Assembly (NCBI GenBank): GCA_023512835.1
Contig: JAKCVP010000343.1
Coordinates: 372,001 to 436,000, forward strand
From: Taxillus chinensis
Taxonomy: Eukaryota > Streptophyta > Magnoliopsida > Santalales > Loranthaceae
Direction of reading: 5' to 3'
Length of the DNA stretch: 64,000 nt
A program made the translations under genes and the position numbers. This document shows, piece after piece, positions 1-11,288 of this stretch. Numbering within the stretch: position 1 is the stretch's first letter; each line of letters begins with the position of its first letter. The notes under the pieces were generated by a model. The model was not told where the DNA came from and made no database searches. It saw only the letters and a list, made by a program, of their open reading frames with translations.

Positions 1-735
1 CAAGGACAAGAGCTACGTGGCTGAGTTTGTGAACGTGCACATCATCAAGGGCGTCTTCAACACCAAGGACATTGAAGCCGGGCATGGCTCGTGGCTCGAA
101 ACGTCCAAGGATGGTTCGGGCGCTGGTGGTGGCCCGTCTGTCAATGCTGTCAAGGGTGCTTCGGAAGAGGAGGTTGCCATTTACTCTGCCTACAGGTACA
201 AATCAGTTGTTACACAAGGGGTAAGGTCCCAATTCCTGACAGCGTCGATTAAGAAGGCTAGTCTAACTCGACGCAGAATATTGCATTCGACGGCGGCGTG
301 CTTCACAAGGTGGACACTCCGTTGACTCCACCAGCCACCGTATCCGAGACGTCACAAGTGCTCGGACTCACCACCTTTGTAGAAGGCTTGCACAGTGCCG
401 AGCTCATTCAGTACGTTGACGTCACTGAGCAGATCACCGTCTTTGCACCAAACAATGCTGCCTTCAACGCCGGTGGCAAGGGGCTGAAGACCTCAGATAA
501 CAAGGCGGTGCTTAGCTACCACGTCGTCCAGGAGACACTGCACATTCGGGAGCTCGTCAAGCAGGACTATACCGTGACAAGCTCGGCAGGCGGACAGCTT
601 ACGCTGCACCCTGTGAGCGAAGAGATCGTCTACGTCAACCAGGCCCAGATCATCGTTGGCAACGTTCCAGTCAAGAACGGCGTGCTGCACGTTCTCGGTG
701 GCGTATGTAACCCCAAGGACCAAAAGGGCTTCTGA
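1..735 (+). CDS. Fasciclin (FAS1) domain protein, 5' partial
   Basis: The 3' part of a fasciclin-family protein, a probably secreted or cell-surface adhesion-type protein. The reading frame is already open at base 2, so the start lies upstream of the window. Exon 1 runs to 220 and exon 2 from 277 to 735, with a 56-bp intron (221-276, GTAAGG...GCAG, CTAAC branch-like site at about 263). Splicing joins VVTQG to NIAFDGGVLHK, the closing motif of one FAS1 domain. A second FAS1 domain follows, with the typical TVFAPNNAAF motif, a YHVV strand and a final GVLHVLGGV box. The first GT (at 196) would lead to a stop, which is why the donor at 221 was chosen. The family is clear; the substrate or partner is unknown. 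No GPI signal is seen at the short polar C-terminus. Confidence 0.85.
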
Positions 736-1422
736 TCAGGCGCAAGCATGTCGGGTCCCTTTTCGTCCATGTGTAAATGTTAGAGATTCGGAGCAGAGCC
801 ATTCTTAGTAGGATGCCACTGCATGCAATCATTTAATAGCTGTCATGTTGATAGCAGACACCTCATCTTGAGCTGGGTACTTTCACTTCTTCAGACTTAC
901 ACCGCCATGATGCTATCCTCCACCTGTTGCACACGACGACAGTCAGTACCGTCTGGTTGATGACTCCGATCATATAAGCCTGTACTACAGAGTCCTTGCG
1001 GTGCCTTGTTTGAGTGGTGACGGCCCTCCGAACTGACTACTGAGTGAGAACCACAGATGAAGCATTGCAAGCGCAGTCGAGACCCTTTTTTAGCCATACA
1101 TGGCCTGAAAGCCGGGCAAGAAAAGCGCATAGTGTTTGGAGGTCGTAAAGTGCTGGTGGGCTGGAGGTAGCTGGGTAGGTACAAGCAGTAGGTGCTGAGA
1201 ATGCTCGGCAGGAACGGGAGCTTCCAAGGTGACGTAAGGTCGGTTCTACTTACCTTACCTCGTGCTGCCCACCGACCCTTTCTCTGCTGCGATTCGAAAG
1301 TGATCGTGCTTCCTGGACACTCACGCACTCAGAGCAGACTCCAGCAGGCTCGTTCCTCAAAGGCTCCCTGTGGCGTTCAGTTATCACTCGGTCAACGGAG
1401 ACCGTCGCTCAGAGTCCTCAGT
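736..1422. other. Intergenic stretch, no gene seen
   Basis: About 690 bp between the fasciclin stop and the next start codon. It should hold the 3' UTR of the former and the promoter of the latter. Short open frames here show no conserved motif. A TAGGTAC-type word occurs near 1165-1185. Confidence 0.5.
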
Positions 1423-2319
1423 ATGACTCGACCATCGAACAGGGATGAGGCACTCGCGGCTCTTCGAGGTAAGATCGACAAGGGCGAGATCATTGTGGGA
1501 GCAGGAGCAGGTGAGTGAGCCCAGGATCGAACTAGATCAGCTCTGACACTCACGATCATCACAGGCATTGGCCTTTCTGCAAAGTTTATCGAAGCTGGGG
1601 GTGGAGATCTCATCATTCTGTATAATAGTGGTCGCTACCGCATGGCTGGTCGCGGCTCCCTCGCTGGTCTGATGCCCTATGGCAATGCAAACAATGTGGT
1701 ACTTGACATGGCAAACGAGGTGCTGCCCATTGTCAAGTCTACCCCGGTGCTGGCAGGCGTCTGTGCCAGTGATCCCTTTCGAGATATTCCTCGTTTTCTC
1801 AGAGAACTCAAAGACCTTGGCTTCGCAGGTGTTCAGAATTTCCCTACCGTCGGTCTGATAGATGGCCAATTTCGACAGAATCTGGAGGAAACCGGCATGG
1901 GTTATGACAACGAGGTGAGGATGGTCACAGAGGCCAGATCCCTGGGACTGCTGACTACCCCGTACGTCTTCAATAAGGACGAAGCTACAAGAATGGCTGA
2001 AGCGGGCGCCGACGTTCTGGTTGCTCACATGGGACTGACCACATCTGGAAGCATTGGCGCAACCAGCGGAAAGTCCTTGAATGACTGCGTGAAGCTGATC
2101 CAAGAAATTCAGGAGACGGCTGTCAAAATCAACCCCGACATTATAATCTTGTGCCATGGAGGCCCAATAGCGGCTCCCGAGGACGCAAAGTACGTCCTCA
2201 GCCGCGTCAAGGGTGTGCAGGGGTTTTACGGTGCTAGCAGTATGGAGAGACTGCCGGTCGAAAAGGCCCTGACTGAGATCACCAAGGAGTTCAAAGGCTT
2301 GAGCACAAGCTCAGCTTGA
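1423..2319 (+). CDS. PEP-hydrolase-like TIM-barrel protein (PF09370-type)
   Basis: A predicted TIM-barrel enzyme of the phosphoenolpyruvate-hydrolase-like / Tm-1 C-terminal family, 280 aa. Exons are 1423-1510 and 1565-2319. The 54-bp intron (GTGAGT...ACAG) joins EIIVGAGAG to [12 protein letters not shown], an uninterrupted barrel start. Supporting motifs are GAGAGIGLSAK, the [15 protein letters not shown] segment, [32 protein letters not shown] and LCHGGPI near the end. In many fungi this domain is fused behind a UPF0261 domain; here it stands alone and has its own start. The true substrate in fungi is not established, so the enzyme activity is an inference from the family name. Its stop is only 10 bp from the stop of the convergent POT1 gene. 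Confidence 0.85.
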
Positions 2320-2329
2320 GCCTTGTTCG

Positions 2330-4183
2330 CTAGTCGATACCGTCAGATATGAACGTGTCACACAGGCGCCACACCCTCTGCCATCCCCATGACGGATGCT
2401 TGAGCTGTTTCTGGACCCATGCCTCTTCTTCGGCGTCGTCGTCTTTGTCCTCTTCGGCATACCCTTCAATTCGAATGCCTTCTTCCGCTATGCACATCTC
2501 GATCGGCTTGCAGACCGGGGGTTTGCCAGTCAGGCTCTGACTCCATTCTATGGGGTCTCGCCAGGTGCTGGCGTTTTTCCCTGAATCAGCCCAGGCCTCG
2601 TCTTTGCTCCGAACAACTTCCTTACAGAGCACATCAAGCTTTGATCGAAATCGTTGGTAGAAGCCCTCCTTGTGTAGATCACCAGCCGGCATGCCTTGAA
2701 ATAACGTAATGGCGTGCCGGCCTGAAACTTCCACGTCAATGCCGTTCTGCTGCGGGTCCTGCTGATCGACTGGGACGACTCGCAGCACGAAATTCCAGAT
2801 CCACTTTGGATCGCCGCCGGGCTGCACTGGACGCTTCTCTGTAAAGTTCCTGATCTCATGTGGGTAAAAATCAGTGATTCTGACCTTCACTCTGTGCTTG
2901 ACGTTGACGAAAGGGACATGGATCTTCTGAGACGCTCCTGGAACGGCGATTTTCCGACTGGGGTTATTGACTACTTCATGCAAGGTCGAGAAGCGCATGT
3001 TCGTCGCCGCATCCACAATGCGTACATAGGGCGACGGTGGCCGTGGTGTAGTGGCATTGGTCGGCTCCTTCGAAGCATGCGAGTTCCTTTTCCTCTTCTT
3101 TCGCTTCGTCTTCGAGTCCTGAGGACGTTCTCCCGCTTCGCTGTCATCGCCATCTTCACCATTGGATCCCTCAGCGTCGAGTTCGCGTTTGTTCGGAATG
3201 GTATCCAGCCACGGTGTAGTGTTCTTCCATCCCTTCTGCTTACACTCGCTAATATACCCTACTTTACGAGCCAGCAGTTGCTGAACCGCAGGGTCTTCGG
3301 TTGTCAGAGGCGAAACCAGGATCCGGTCCGGCCAGGATCTATCTGGGTACAGATTACCTTCTAGAAAACTTGCACTGTGCGACATTTTGGCGCGGACGTT
3401 ACGCAGTCGGACGAAGGAGCCACGCAGAATGCCATTTTCACGACACCAGGAGGCATGCGGGTCGTGGACTTCAATCTTGAGCGTTCGCTTCCCGTAGGGT
3501 CCCTCCCATCGACGGCCCTCGTAGAATGACGAGTCTTGTGGCTGATAATCTTGCAAATCAGCTTGTTTTGTATAGTCGGTAATGTGCATGTCCAGATAGC
3601 CCGACGGGGCATTGAATAACTTGATGACCTCGCCTGTGAGGTCGTAGAACTTGTCGATTTCTAAGTCTTTGATCAGGACTGGTTTCCTCCCTGGGCGATG
3701 CTGGGCTTCCTGCTTGGGCTCATGAGACGTAGAAAGGGTGGAACTGCCTCTCAGGAGCTCTGCGTATGGCAATAGCTCTGCAAATTGCACGAAAGCCGGA
3801 GATTGACATTGTACGCTCAAGCTGTCGTCTCCCTTGTTCTTGCCAATGATAGTGAACTGCGTATCACGGCTGCTCAGGAGGCCCTTGACACCGCGAAACA
3901 CATTGACCTTGATGCGTTGAATAGCTATTACCGCATTGATTGCAACTTGAGTTGGGAGCTCCTCTGGTCTTGGACGAAAATAGGCAACTTTGACTTGAGA
4001 CGGTGAGCTGCCCGTCTCAGCGATGGTGAAGGTCAATTGCCAGTCTCTGCTGGTTTGCCGTGGCGTCAAGGCATCTGTGACCAAGCCCACGACGTTGACT
4101 TCTTTGCCATGTGATAACTGTGACAGTTGTGAGACGGAGCTATACCCACGCGGGCAGTTGTTTGGCGGAGCTGAATAAAGCAT
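2330..4183 (-). CDS. pot1: Protection of telomeres protein Pot1
   Basis: Single-stranded telomeric DNA-binding subunit of the shelterin-type complex, acting in the nucleus to cap chromosome ends. It is intronless, 617 aa, close to the human POT1 length (634 aa). The N-terminal OB fold (about residues 15-165) carries the POT1-type VTDALTPRQTSRDWQLTFTI start. A second OB fold (about 180-330, DLTGEVIKLFN...LDMHITDYT) follows, then an acidic/basic low-complexity linker (about 365-410, KTKRKKRKRN) and a C-terminal region that may contact the Tpz1/TPP1-like partner. The ATG at 4183 was preferred over an upstream in-frame ATG at 4354 because the OB1 homology starts soon after it. It is convergent with the TIM-barrel gene and divergent from importin alpha. 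Confidence 0.88.
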   Translation of the reverse strand: MLYSAPPNNCPRGYSSVSQLSQLSHGKEVNVVGLVTDALTPRQTSRDWQLTFTIAETGSSPSQVKVAYFRPRPEELPTQVAINAVIAIQRIKVNVFRGVKGLLSSRDTQFTIIGKNKGDDSLSVQCQSPAFVQFAELLPYAELLRGSSTLSTSHEPKQEAQHRPGRKPVLIKDLEIDKFYDLTGEVIKLFNAPSGYLDMHITDYTKQADLQDYQPQDSSFYEGRRWEGPYGKRTLKIEVHDPHASWCRENGILRGSFVRLRNVRAKMSHSASFLEGNLYPDRSWPDRILVSPLTTEDPAVQQLLARKVGYISECKQKGWKNTTPWLDTIPNKRELDAEGSNGEDGDDSEAGERPQDSKTKRKKRKRNSHASKEPTNATTPRPPSPYVRIVDAATNMRFSTLHEVVNNPSRKIAVPGASQKIHVPFVNVKHRVKVRITDFYPHEIRNFTEKRPVQPGGDPKWIWNFVLRVVPVDQQDPQQNGIDVEVSGRHAITLFQGMPAGDLHKEGFYQRFRSKLDVLCKEVVRSKDEAWADSGKNASTWRDPIEWSQSLTGKPPVCKPIEMCIAEEGIRIEGYAEEDKDDDAEEEAWVQKQLKHPSWGWQRVWRLCDTFISDGID

Positions 4184-4851
4184 GCTACACGACAACGAGT
4201 AGCTACCAGACGAGATATCAATGCGCGTGCACAGTAGCGTCAAACGCGTTGGATGCACAAATCGGCGAGCAAACCCCACCTCTCGACTTGCGCGGGCGCT
4301 ATAGAGTCGGTCTCTCTCCGCACAAGATGAGCATTGCCGCGTGCCAGCGAGCAATCTCGACGTGCCGACGCGCTCGCAAGTGAAGCGTGACTGAGAAATG
4401 AGAGAGGGTGTTCGTGATTGGGGAGCTCACGAGCCCCGGGCCCCGGGCCCCGAACAGCTTAGGAGCACCTAGACACGGCCACGCCCACACGATTTCGGTG
4501 ACAGGTGAAAAGGATTTGGGCCGTGTCTGTGCGTGGACGGCAATGCTGCAATCTCAATAAATTAGCAATGGTGAAAATTCACGCGTTATCTGTTTACCAC
4601 GCCGTTGCCTCTTGCTGTTGTCAGGGTGCAGGACGGCGCTAAACCCTTGGCGGCAACAAAGGCCCCTCACTTCGCTCGTCCTTCCTGAACATTTGAATCC
4701 ACTCTGCACGCCCATACTGCTATCTTCCCTTCTCTGCGCGCCCGTCTTCCACTTCTAGAGCCTCAGCACTGTCCGCATCCATCTGCGTCGACTGTGGTGC
4801 TCTTACTCATCCCTCTCCCGTGCCAGCCATCCTCCCAGCTGCCCCGCAAAA
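4184..4851. promoter_or_regulatory. Divergent promoter region between pot1 and importin alpha
   Basis: 668 bp shared by two genes pointing away from each other. It contains a tandem CCCCGGG motif (about 2.7 copies, 4434-4453). The importin side (4660-4850) is C/T-rich, a common feature of fungal 5' leaders. No gene is seen inside. Confidence 0.55.
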
Positions 4852-6577
4852 ATGTCTTCTGAGCGATACATCCCAGAACACCGCCGCAACAATTTCAAGG
4901 CGAAGAACACCTTCAAGCCAGATGAGTTGCGTCGTCGCCGTGAAGAGCAACAGGTCGAGATCCGCAAGGCCAAGCGAGAAGAGAACCTCGCAAAGCGTCG
5001 TGGCATCACTACCGATGGCTCCCAGCGGGGTGCTGCTCTCGGTGCCGCTCCAGACAGCGATGATGAGGGGGTAACCAACGAGAGCCAGGTACATCACGCA
5101 ACGACTTCCACAGCGTCTTCTAATTCGATGCTAACACATCTCGCCCCAGCTTCAAGAAGAACTCCCACAGATGGTTGCCGGCGTCTTCTCAGACTCGATC
5201 GAGGCACAGATTCACAACACAACCAAGTTCAGGAAACTTCTCTCGAAAGAGCGAAACCCACCCATTGAAAAGGTCATCGAGACTGGCGTCGTCAAGCGAT
5301 TTGTCGAATTTCTCCGCTCTCCCCACACCCTTGTTCAATTCGAAGCCGCATGGGCCCTCACAAACATTGCCTCTGGCTCTGCCGACCAGACTCAGGTTGT
5401 CATCGAGGCCGGCGCCGTCCCCATCTTCGTCGAGTTGCTTGGAAGCCAGGAGCCCGATGTCCGCGAGCAAGCTGTCTGGGCCCTGGGTAACATTGCCGGT
5501 GATAGCCCCATGTGCCGTGATTACGTCCTGCAGTGCGGCGCTCTGAAGCCCCTGCTCTTACTCCTTGGTGACAGCCGCAAGCTCAGTATGCTCCGGAATG
5601 CAACCTGGACCTTGAGCAACTTCTGCCGTGGCAAGACACCTCAGCCTGACTGGCCCACAATCGCACCTGCGCTTCCTGTTCTAGCCAAGCTTGTATACTC
5701 GCTGGACGATGAGGTGCTCATCGATGCCTGCTGGGCAATCTCATACTTGTCTGACGGATCCAATGACAAAATCCAGGCCGTCATTCACGCCAATATTCCC
5801 AAGCGACTAGTCGAGCTCTTGATGCATCAGTCGACCTCAGTACAGACCCCAGCTCTGCGGTCAGTAGGCAACATCGTTACGGGCGACGACGTCCAAACTC
5901 AGGTTGTTATCAACGCCGGTGCTCTTCAGGCGCTTCTTTCTCTACTCTCCTCTTCCAAGGACGGAATCCGGAAGGAAGCTTGCTGGACCATCTCCAACAT
6001 CACTGCCGGCAATCAGAAGCAGATTCAAGCTGTCATCGATGCCGAGATCATACCACCTTTGATCCATCTACTATCAAACGGCGACTTCAAGACTCGGAAG
6101 GAGGCTTGCTGGGCCATCTCCAACGCGACCTCTGGTGGTCTGCAACAGCCTGACCAGATCCGTTATCTTGTAAGTAGCGGAGCGATCAAGCCCCTGTGCG
6201 ATCTCCTAGCCTGCCCCGACAATAAGATCATCCAAGTCGCTCTGGATGGTCTAGAAAACATCCTCAAGATTGGCGAGCTGGATAAGGAAGCATCGGCCCA
6301 GCAACCTGGCGAGCAGCGCATCAACCGCTATGCTTTGTTTATTGAAGAGGCTGGTGGTATGGAAAAGATTCACGACTGCCAGAACAACGCCAATGAAGAA
6401 ATCTACATGAAAGCCTACACAATTATAGAGAAGTACTTCTCAGACGAGGAAGAGGCCGGTGATATCAACGAGCTCGCGCCACAGTCTGGTGAGGGAGGCA
6501 CTTTTGGATTCGGTGGCCAGCCTCAACAGCAGGGCGGCTTCAACTTCGCCAACGGCGGTGACTCTATGGATATGTAG
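4852..6577 (+). CDS. srp1: Importin alpha (karyopherin alpha)
   Basis: Nuclear import adaptor that binds classical nuclear localisation signals on cargo and importin beta through its N-terminus. Exons are 4852-5088 and 5150-6577, 554 aa. The 61-bp intron has a CTAAC branch site at 5131 and a CCCCAG acceptor. Residues 1 to about 75 form the arginine-rich importin-beta-binding domain ([18 protein letters not shown]). About ten armadillo repeats follow, with the conserved Trp-Asn ladder that binds the signal: WALTN, WALGN, WTLSN, then WAISY (Asn replaced by Tyr, as is usual in the family), VGNI, WTISN and WAISN. An acidic stretch and a glycine/glutamine-rich tail end the protein. The length matches yeast Srp1 (542 aa). 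Confidence 0.97.
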
Positions 6578-7546
6578 AGCAGCTCTCTGCAAGGATCAAT
6601 TGACTGGACGATGAGCAATTGCGATCGTTGGTCGCTGACAGTCGGCTATTGCGGTCTTACAACCACACCGCCCCAACACGCCGCTGTGCCTTTAGGCCTA
6701 TGGCATCTCCCTGTCTCGTCGTGGCTCAGCTGAGATCCAGACGATGATACTTCTCGTACATGACTTGCGGTACAGCTCGCCATGACAGCCCTATGCGAAG
6801 CATCTCGGAGCTTACATGAATTTCCAAATATTACTACCCCATACCCTCATACCCCCCAACCCTCATTTCGTTATAACGTGCCCCAGGAATCAATGATGGA
6901 GAAGCGATGACGACAAAAACAAACCATGATACACCCAGTCTTGTACCTTGCCCCCCCTCCCCTGACCCCAACCGAGAGAGATGAACAATTCCCCTGCATA
7001 ATCAATGGCGTTGGAATGGCAGCAGTTGGTTGCCGTGAGGTACTACTCCTGTTTAGCTTTCGCATGGTGCACAATGCTCTGAGCGATGTGAAATGCAGTC
7101 AAAATCCCCATGATTGCTTTCTTTCTCTTCTCCGACTTTAGACTTCTCCCTGGCTTCTTGTCTGTCAAGGTAGAATGCAGATGTAACGTGATGGACGCCT
7201 CTTAAATAGGCCAAGGCAAGATCATCATTGATAGAAAAGATCTAGGTACTTTGTGTGGTTTGATAATCCTGCCGATACTTTGTACACCACTGTCTTGGTT
7301 TCAATGTGTATTCAGAGCTCCCCTGATGCCGCATGTGAGCCGCATCATGCTATGGAAAGACAAAACCACTCAAAACGCCGACGACGTTCCATGCCGTGTA
7401 TGCAAAGTCCTGACCCGTTCCTTGGACCAGTAAACAAGGCAAGTATGCTGGCACTCATCAGACCAGTGACATCAGGCCATAAAATCGACCACGAACAAAC
7501 GTCACCACACACACTCTCTGCAAACTCGATAACCTTGGAAACCCCA
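6578..7546. other. Intergenic stretch, convergent 3' ends
   Basis: About 970 bp between the ends of importin alpha (+) and the GT90 gene (-). It should hold both 3' UTRs. C-runs occur around 6950-6965. No open frame here has recognisable homology. Confidence 0.5.
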
Positions 7547-10514
7547 TCAACCAGCATATCCAATCTCGCCCCTCCGATCATCCACAACCCGCGCATACTC
7601 AATTAACACCCTGAACATCCACGCCTCCATCACGCCCTGCGCGCCCTGGCTCTCAACCCACTTACGCCCTCGTCGCGCCATTTCCCGCGCTCGAGCCTCG
7701 CCCTCGCGCTCACGACTCAAGTAGCGCATCTCCTCGCTCCACTCCTCGCCCCGCAGACTGAGCGGCGCATAATGCACCCATGGGCGCACCCACTCGTCAT
7801 GCCACTCCCTGAACACGCCCATCTTGTGCACGAGCGCACCGCTGGAAAGAAGCGCGTAGAAGCGCGCGGAGAAGGCGTTGCCGTCCATGTCGAGGAGATG
7901 GCGGTGGGACCATGCTGTCGCGGGGGGCGCGTAGGGTGCTATGGTGAAGAATTCCTCCTGCGCGTGGCAGTCTGCCGTTGCGCATTGGCCTACGCCGGCG
8001 AATGAGGCGTTGAATAGGGGGGCCAGGGTGCTGCGCGCTACGGTTTGCGGCACCCACGCTGATTGATGTGTCTCAGTTTCGTCTTCGCTGCTTGTAGATG
8101 AGCTAGAGTGCGAGGGGACGAGGATGCGCGTGCGGTCGGGCGCGTTGATCATTTTTATCAGGCGTTGACGGTGGTGCTTTCTCCATGCGCCGTGGACGCT
8201 GTAGCCGCCTGTTGTGCTGCCGCGCCAGTAGAGTGATGGTTTCTTTTCGTCCCAGGATAGTGGGTTGAGCGTTGGGTTGTACATGGGTTGACTGAGGCCG
8301 GCGAGGTGCATGTCCTCTGTACGATTGTGGCCTGCGGGGATCCTGCGGTTCCAGTGCCACATGCTTGGGAAGAGTATGTCTTGGAAGCTCGAGACCTTGG
8401 ACTCGGAAAATATGGGAATGAGCTCATGCGCGACCTTGAAGGCGTTTGGTCGGTCGAAGAAACCGTGAGTGTATTGGAGGGAAGGGAGAGAGCAGACGTC
8501 GGTGGCAGCGGTGATATTGTGGATGAACGCCAGCGGAGACAGGGCGTAGGAGGTCAAGTCATCTTCCGCAAAGGGGTTTTCCGGGTCGATATTGGTGGTG
8601 AAGGAGCGTGAAGGCGAGTCAGGAGAGCAGGACAGGCGCGAAGGGACCCAAGTGTTCTGATGAGCATATTCGTTAAAGCGTGACGTCGTTGATTCGGGTA
8701 TCTGGTGGCCGGCGTGCAGGTCGGCGGGCGTGAAGGCATTTCGAGGGATAGGATTAGAGAAAGCGGAGGGCATCGCGGTCGCTTTCGCGTAAGTCACCAT
8801 ACGCGAGAGTTCATCATGAGGCATGATGATGCGTGGTTCGTCGTGCATGTTGAAGGCTATGTCGAGATCAGGGAGGAGGTGTACAAATTTGTCAACGAGT
8901 CCTCGTAGAGACTCCTGCTGCCAGCCTTGACCACCGGAGATCTGAGAGATTGTGCCGTCTCGGACCACGAGAGCAATTAGACCGTTGTTCTCATATCCCA
9001 AAGCCTCGACGACCCGTTCGCGGAGAGTTATCGGTTTGATAGCCCAGAAAGGAAGAAGGGAGTCGTGAATCGTGTTGAATTCGTCGATCATTTCTACGCC
9101 ATGCTCTTTGGCAAAGTCGTACCATTTGTCGAACAACGGAGGGGCATGCAACTTGTAGCGGCGCTTGTATTCGGCCACTGCTTCTGATAAGGTAGACGAC
9201 TGACTGTCTAAGACCGCATCGTATTCTGCTTGGGCTTTGGAAGTCAAGAAATCGATCGGATGAACTCCTGGGTCCTCAAGGAGCATGGGTTGGGCTTGAC
9301 TCTGTGAAGCAGCCATTGCCGTGGTGATGGTACTGGCCATATGGTGCAAAGCCTCCGACCTCTGGTCGACAAAATGCTTCATGCCCAACAAGGCCAACGC
9401 CATGGCGGTTATGCCGAAAACGACATGCCTCAATCTCGATATTTGCTTTGATGATGCAAAGTGTTCTTCCCGAACTGCTGTTGAGCCGAGATGGAGTAAT
9501 GCGAGGGCCATGAAGCCAAATAAGATAGCTGTCGTGCTTCTGATCGTGTACATGGTGCTTGAGATCGCAGCCATAGTCAATATGACTGAGATTTGAAGGG
9601 GATCCCGATATCGAAGCTGCGACGTGTTAGAATCCACTCTTAGAGAAATCCGTGAATAACCTACCATGTAGATCAGAGATGTTAAAGCAATCGCGTGGGA
9701 CGCTATGCTAAGCACTGATTGCCAGCCTCCTATAATCACAGTCCGAGGCTCGAACCAGAACGCAGAAAGACCGCAGAGCACGGCACTGCCCAACGATGCA
9801 TTTCGAAGGATATGGAGAAGCGAGTCAACACGTGGCTGCAACTCGACCTTCTCGTCCAGTAATATAACAGGGGCAAGTGGATGTGATGCTAGTCGCTGCT
9901 CTGTAAGTTCCAATATAAGCGCCAGCGCCAATGCATAGAGCACGCCATGCGTGAGATTTGAGATATCGCCCGGTATCAGATCCAAGACCAGCACTGGAAG
10001 AAGCGAGGCGACGCAGATCGACTTCCAATGAACACCAGGGCCAGATGAGCTGCTTGACGTTGCTGAAACGGGGGAGGCTGCACCACTTTCTGCTCGACTG
10101 TTCCAGATAGCCTTGGTTGCTTGCTGAATAAATGGCAATGTCATCTGCACGAACTTTAGCGATGGTACTGTCAGAAGCGCTCAATATTTGACTCACCAAG
10201 GCCCAAGAGAGCCCCTTGTGACTTCCGGAAGCCCGAAGCGCAAGCTGTGCTAGTGCAAGAAGTCCGCCGATTGTCCACGACCGAACATCTACAGAATTAT
10301 TGCCATAACCAGCTGTGAGCTTGAGGTTTCTAGAGCCAACTCGCAGAGCAGTTATGGAGAAGACGGCAAAACTTGCGAATGCATACTCGGCCAGCGAATG
10401 CGTCGGCGACGCTGTCAAGATCGACGTAGTCGCTGCGAGCAGCAAGATGAAGGGCAAGATCATCCTAACGACATGGCGCTCATTCCACGGCTTGGAATTG
10501 CTTTGGAGAATCAT
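7547..10514 (-). CDS. Polytopic glycosyltransferase family 90 (CAP10-like) protein
   Basis: Predicted membrane-bound GT90 enzyme, the family of Cryptococcus Cap10 and animal POGLUT; the sugar and acceptor are unknown. Exon 1 is 10197-10514 and exon 2 is 7547-10144, joined by a 52-bp intron (GTGAGT...GCAG), giving 971 aa. The N-terminal half holds about ten hydrophobic helices (first at residues 18-35), then a soluble region and a C-terminal CAP10 domain with LYWRGSTTGG, an EEFF segment, DMDGNAFSARF and the donor-site-like LLSSGALVHKMGVF. A 48-bp in-frame segment at 9617-9664 (minus strand GTAGGT...CGCAG with an internal TCTAAC) looks like a second intron; if spliced, the protein is 955 aa. 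It is likely in the Golgi or ER. Confidence 0.87.
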
Positions 10515-11288
10515 GGAGTGCGTGGTGGCCGCGTGCGCCCTTCCATTCCATAAGCCACGAGGTTGAAGTGATGAACGTGTTGTGACGCAGGCGTTGGCCC
10601 AGCAACGCCATCCCAGCTACCGCCTTTTCACTTGCACATCATGTTTCAATGCTTGAGACAGAATTCTGGAAGAAACTGCAGAAAGGATGCACGAGCGATA
10701 GTGTAAGATCTACCTAGGTTGTACTGCTATCCTCACCTGCATCGGAAGAAGTGTTTCGCACTCACTCGTCGCCGTAGTGCTGTTGTGGTGTCCTTCCCCA
10801 TCTCCCCCAGCTGGACGACCAGGATAATGCCAGTGCCACCAAAACCTTGTTTCCATTGCCCTCGTGAATTGTATTGTACAGCACTTTAGGAAGTCGCATC
10901 TTTGCCTTCAATGAAAATAAGTCATCAGATCCAAAGACTACCTACAGTAGGTGGACGGTGTTGCCTAGGACGACCACTTCGGTGTCTTGTCCTTGCAGCA
11001 GAATGGGGCGCCGCGCTCGCAACATGCGTGAGATGAGCATCATGACTGCAAAAAGTCGCCTCTCCATTTCGTGCTGGGAAAACGGGAGTGAGCCGCAAAG
11101 GTCATCAGCTAGCCAACTGTCACAATGAACGAAGAGGGGATCTGTCAGCACAGCGAGACTGAGCTCAACCTCCACTAAGCATCATGTGCTGAGGTCAACT
11201 AGCCTGCACTTTGATCATCCCCTGCAAATATCCTTGCCTGCTGTGTCTATGACTCGTCTTGCAAGCGTAGTACATTACGTAGCCCATC
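10515..11288. promoter_or_regulatory. Divergent promoter region (GT90 / GNAT)
   Basis: About 775 bp between two divergently transcribed genes. A CTACCTAGG word lies at about 10710. Short open frames on both strands carry no motif. No gene is called. Confidence 0.45.
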
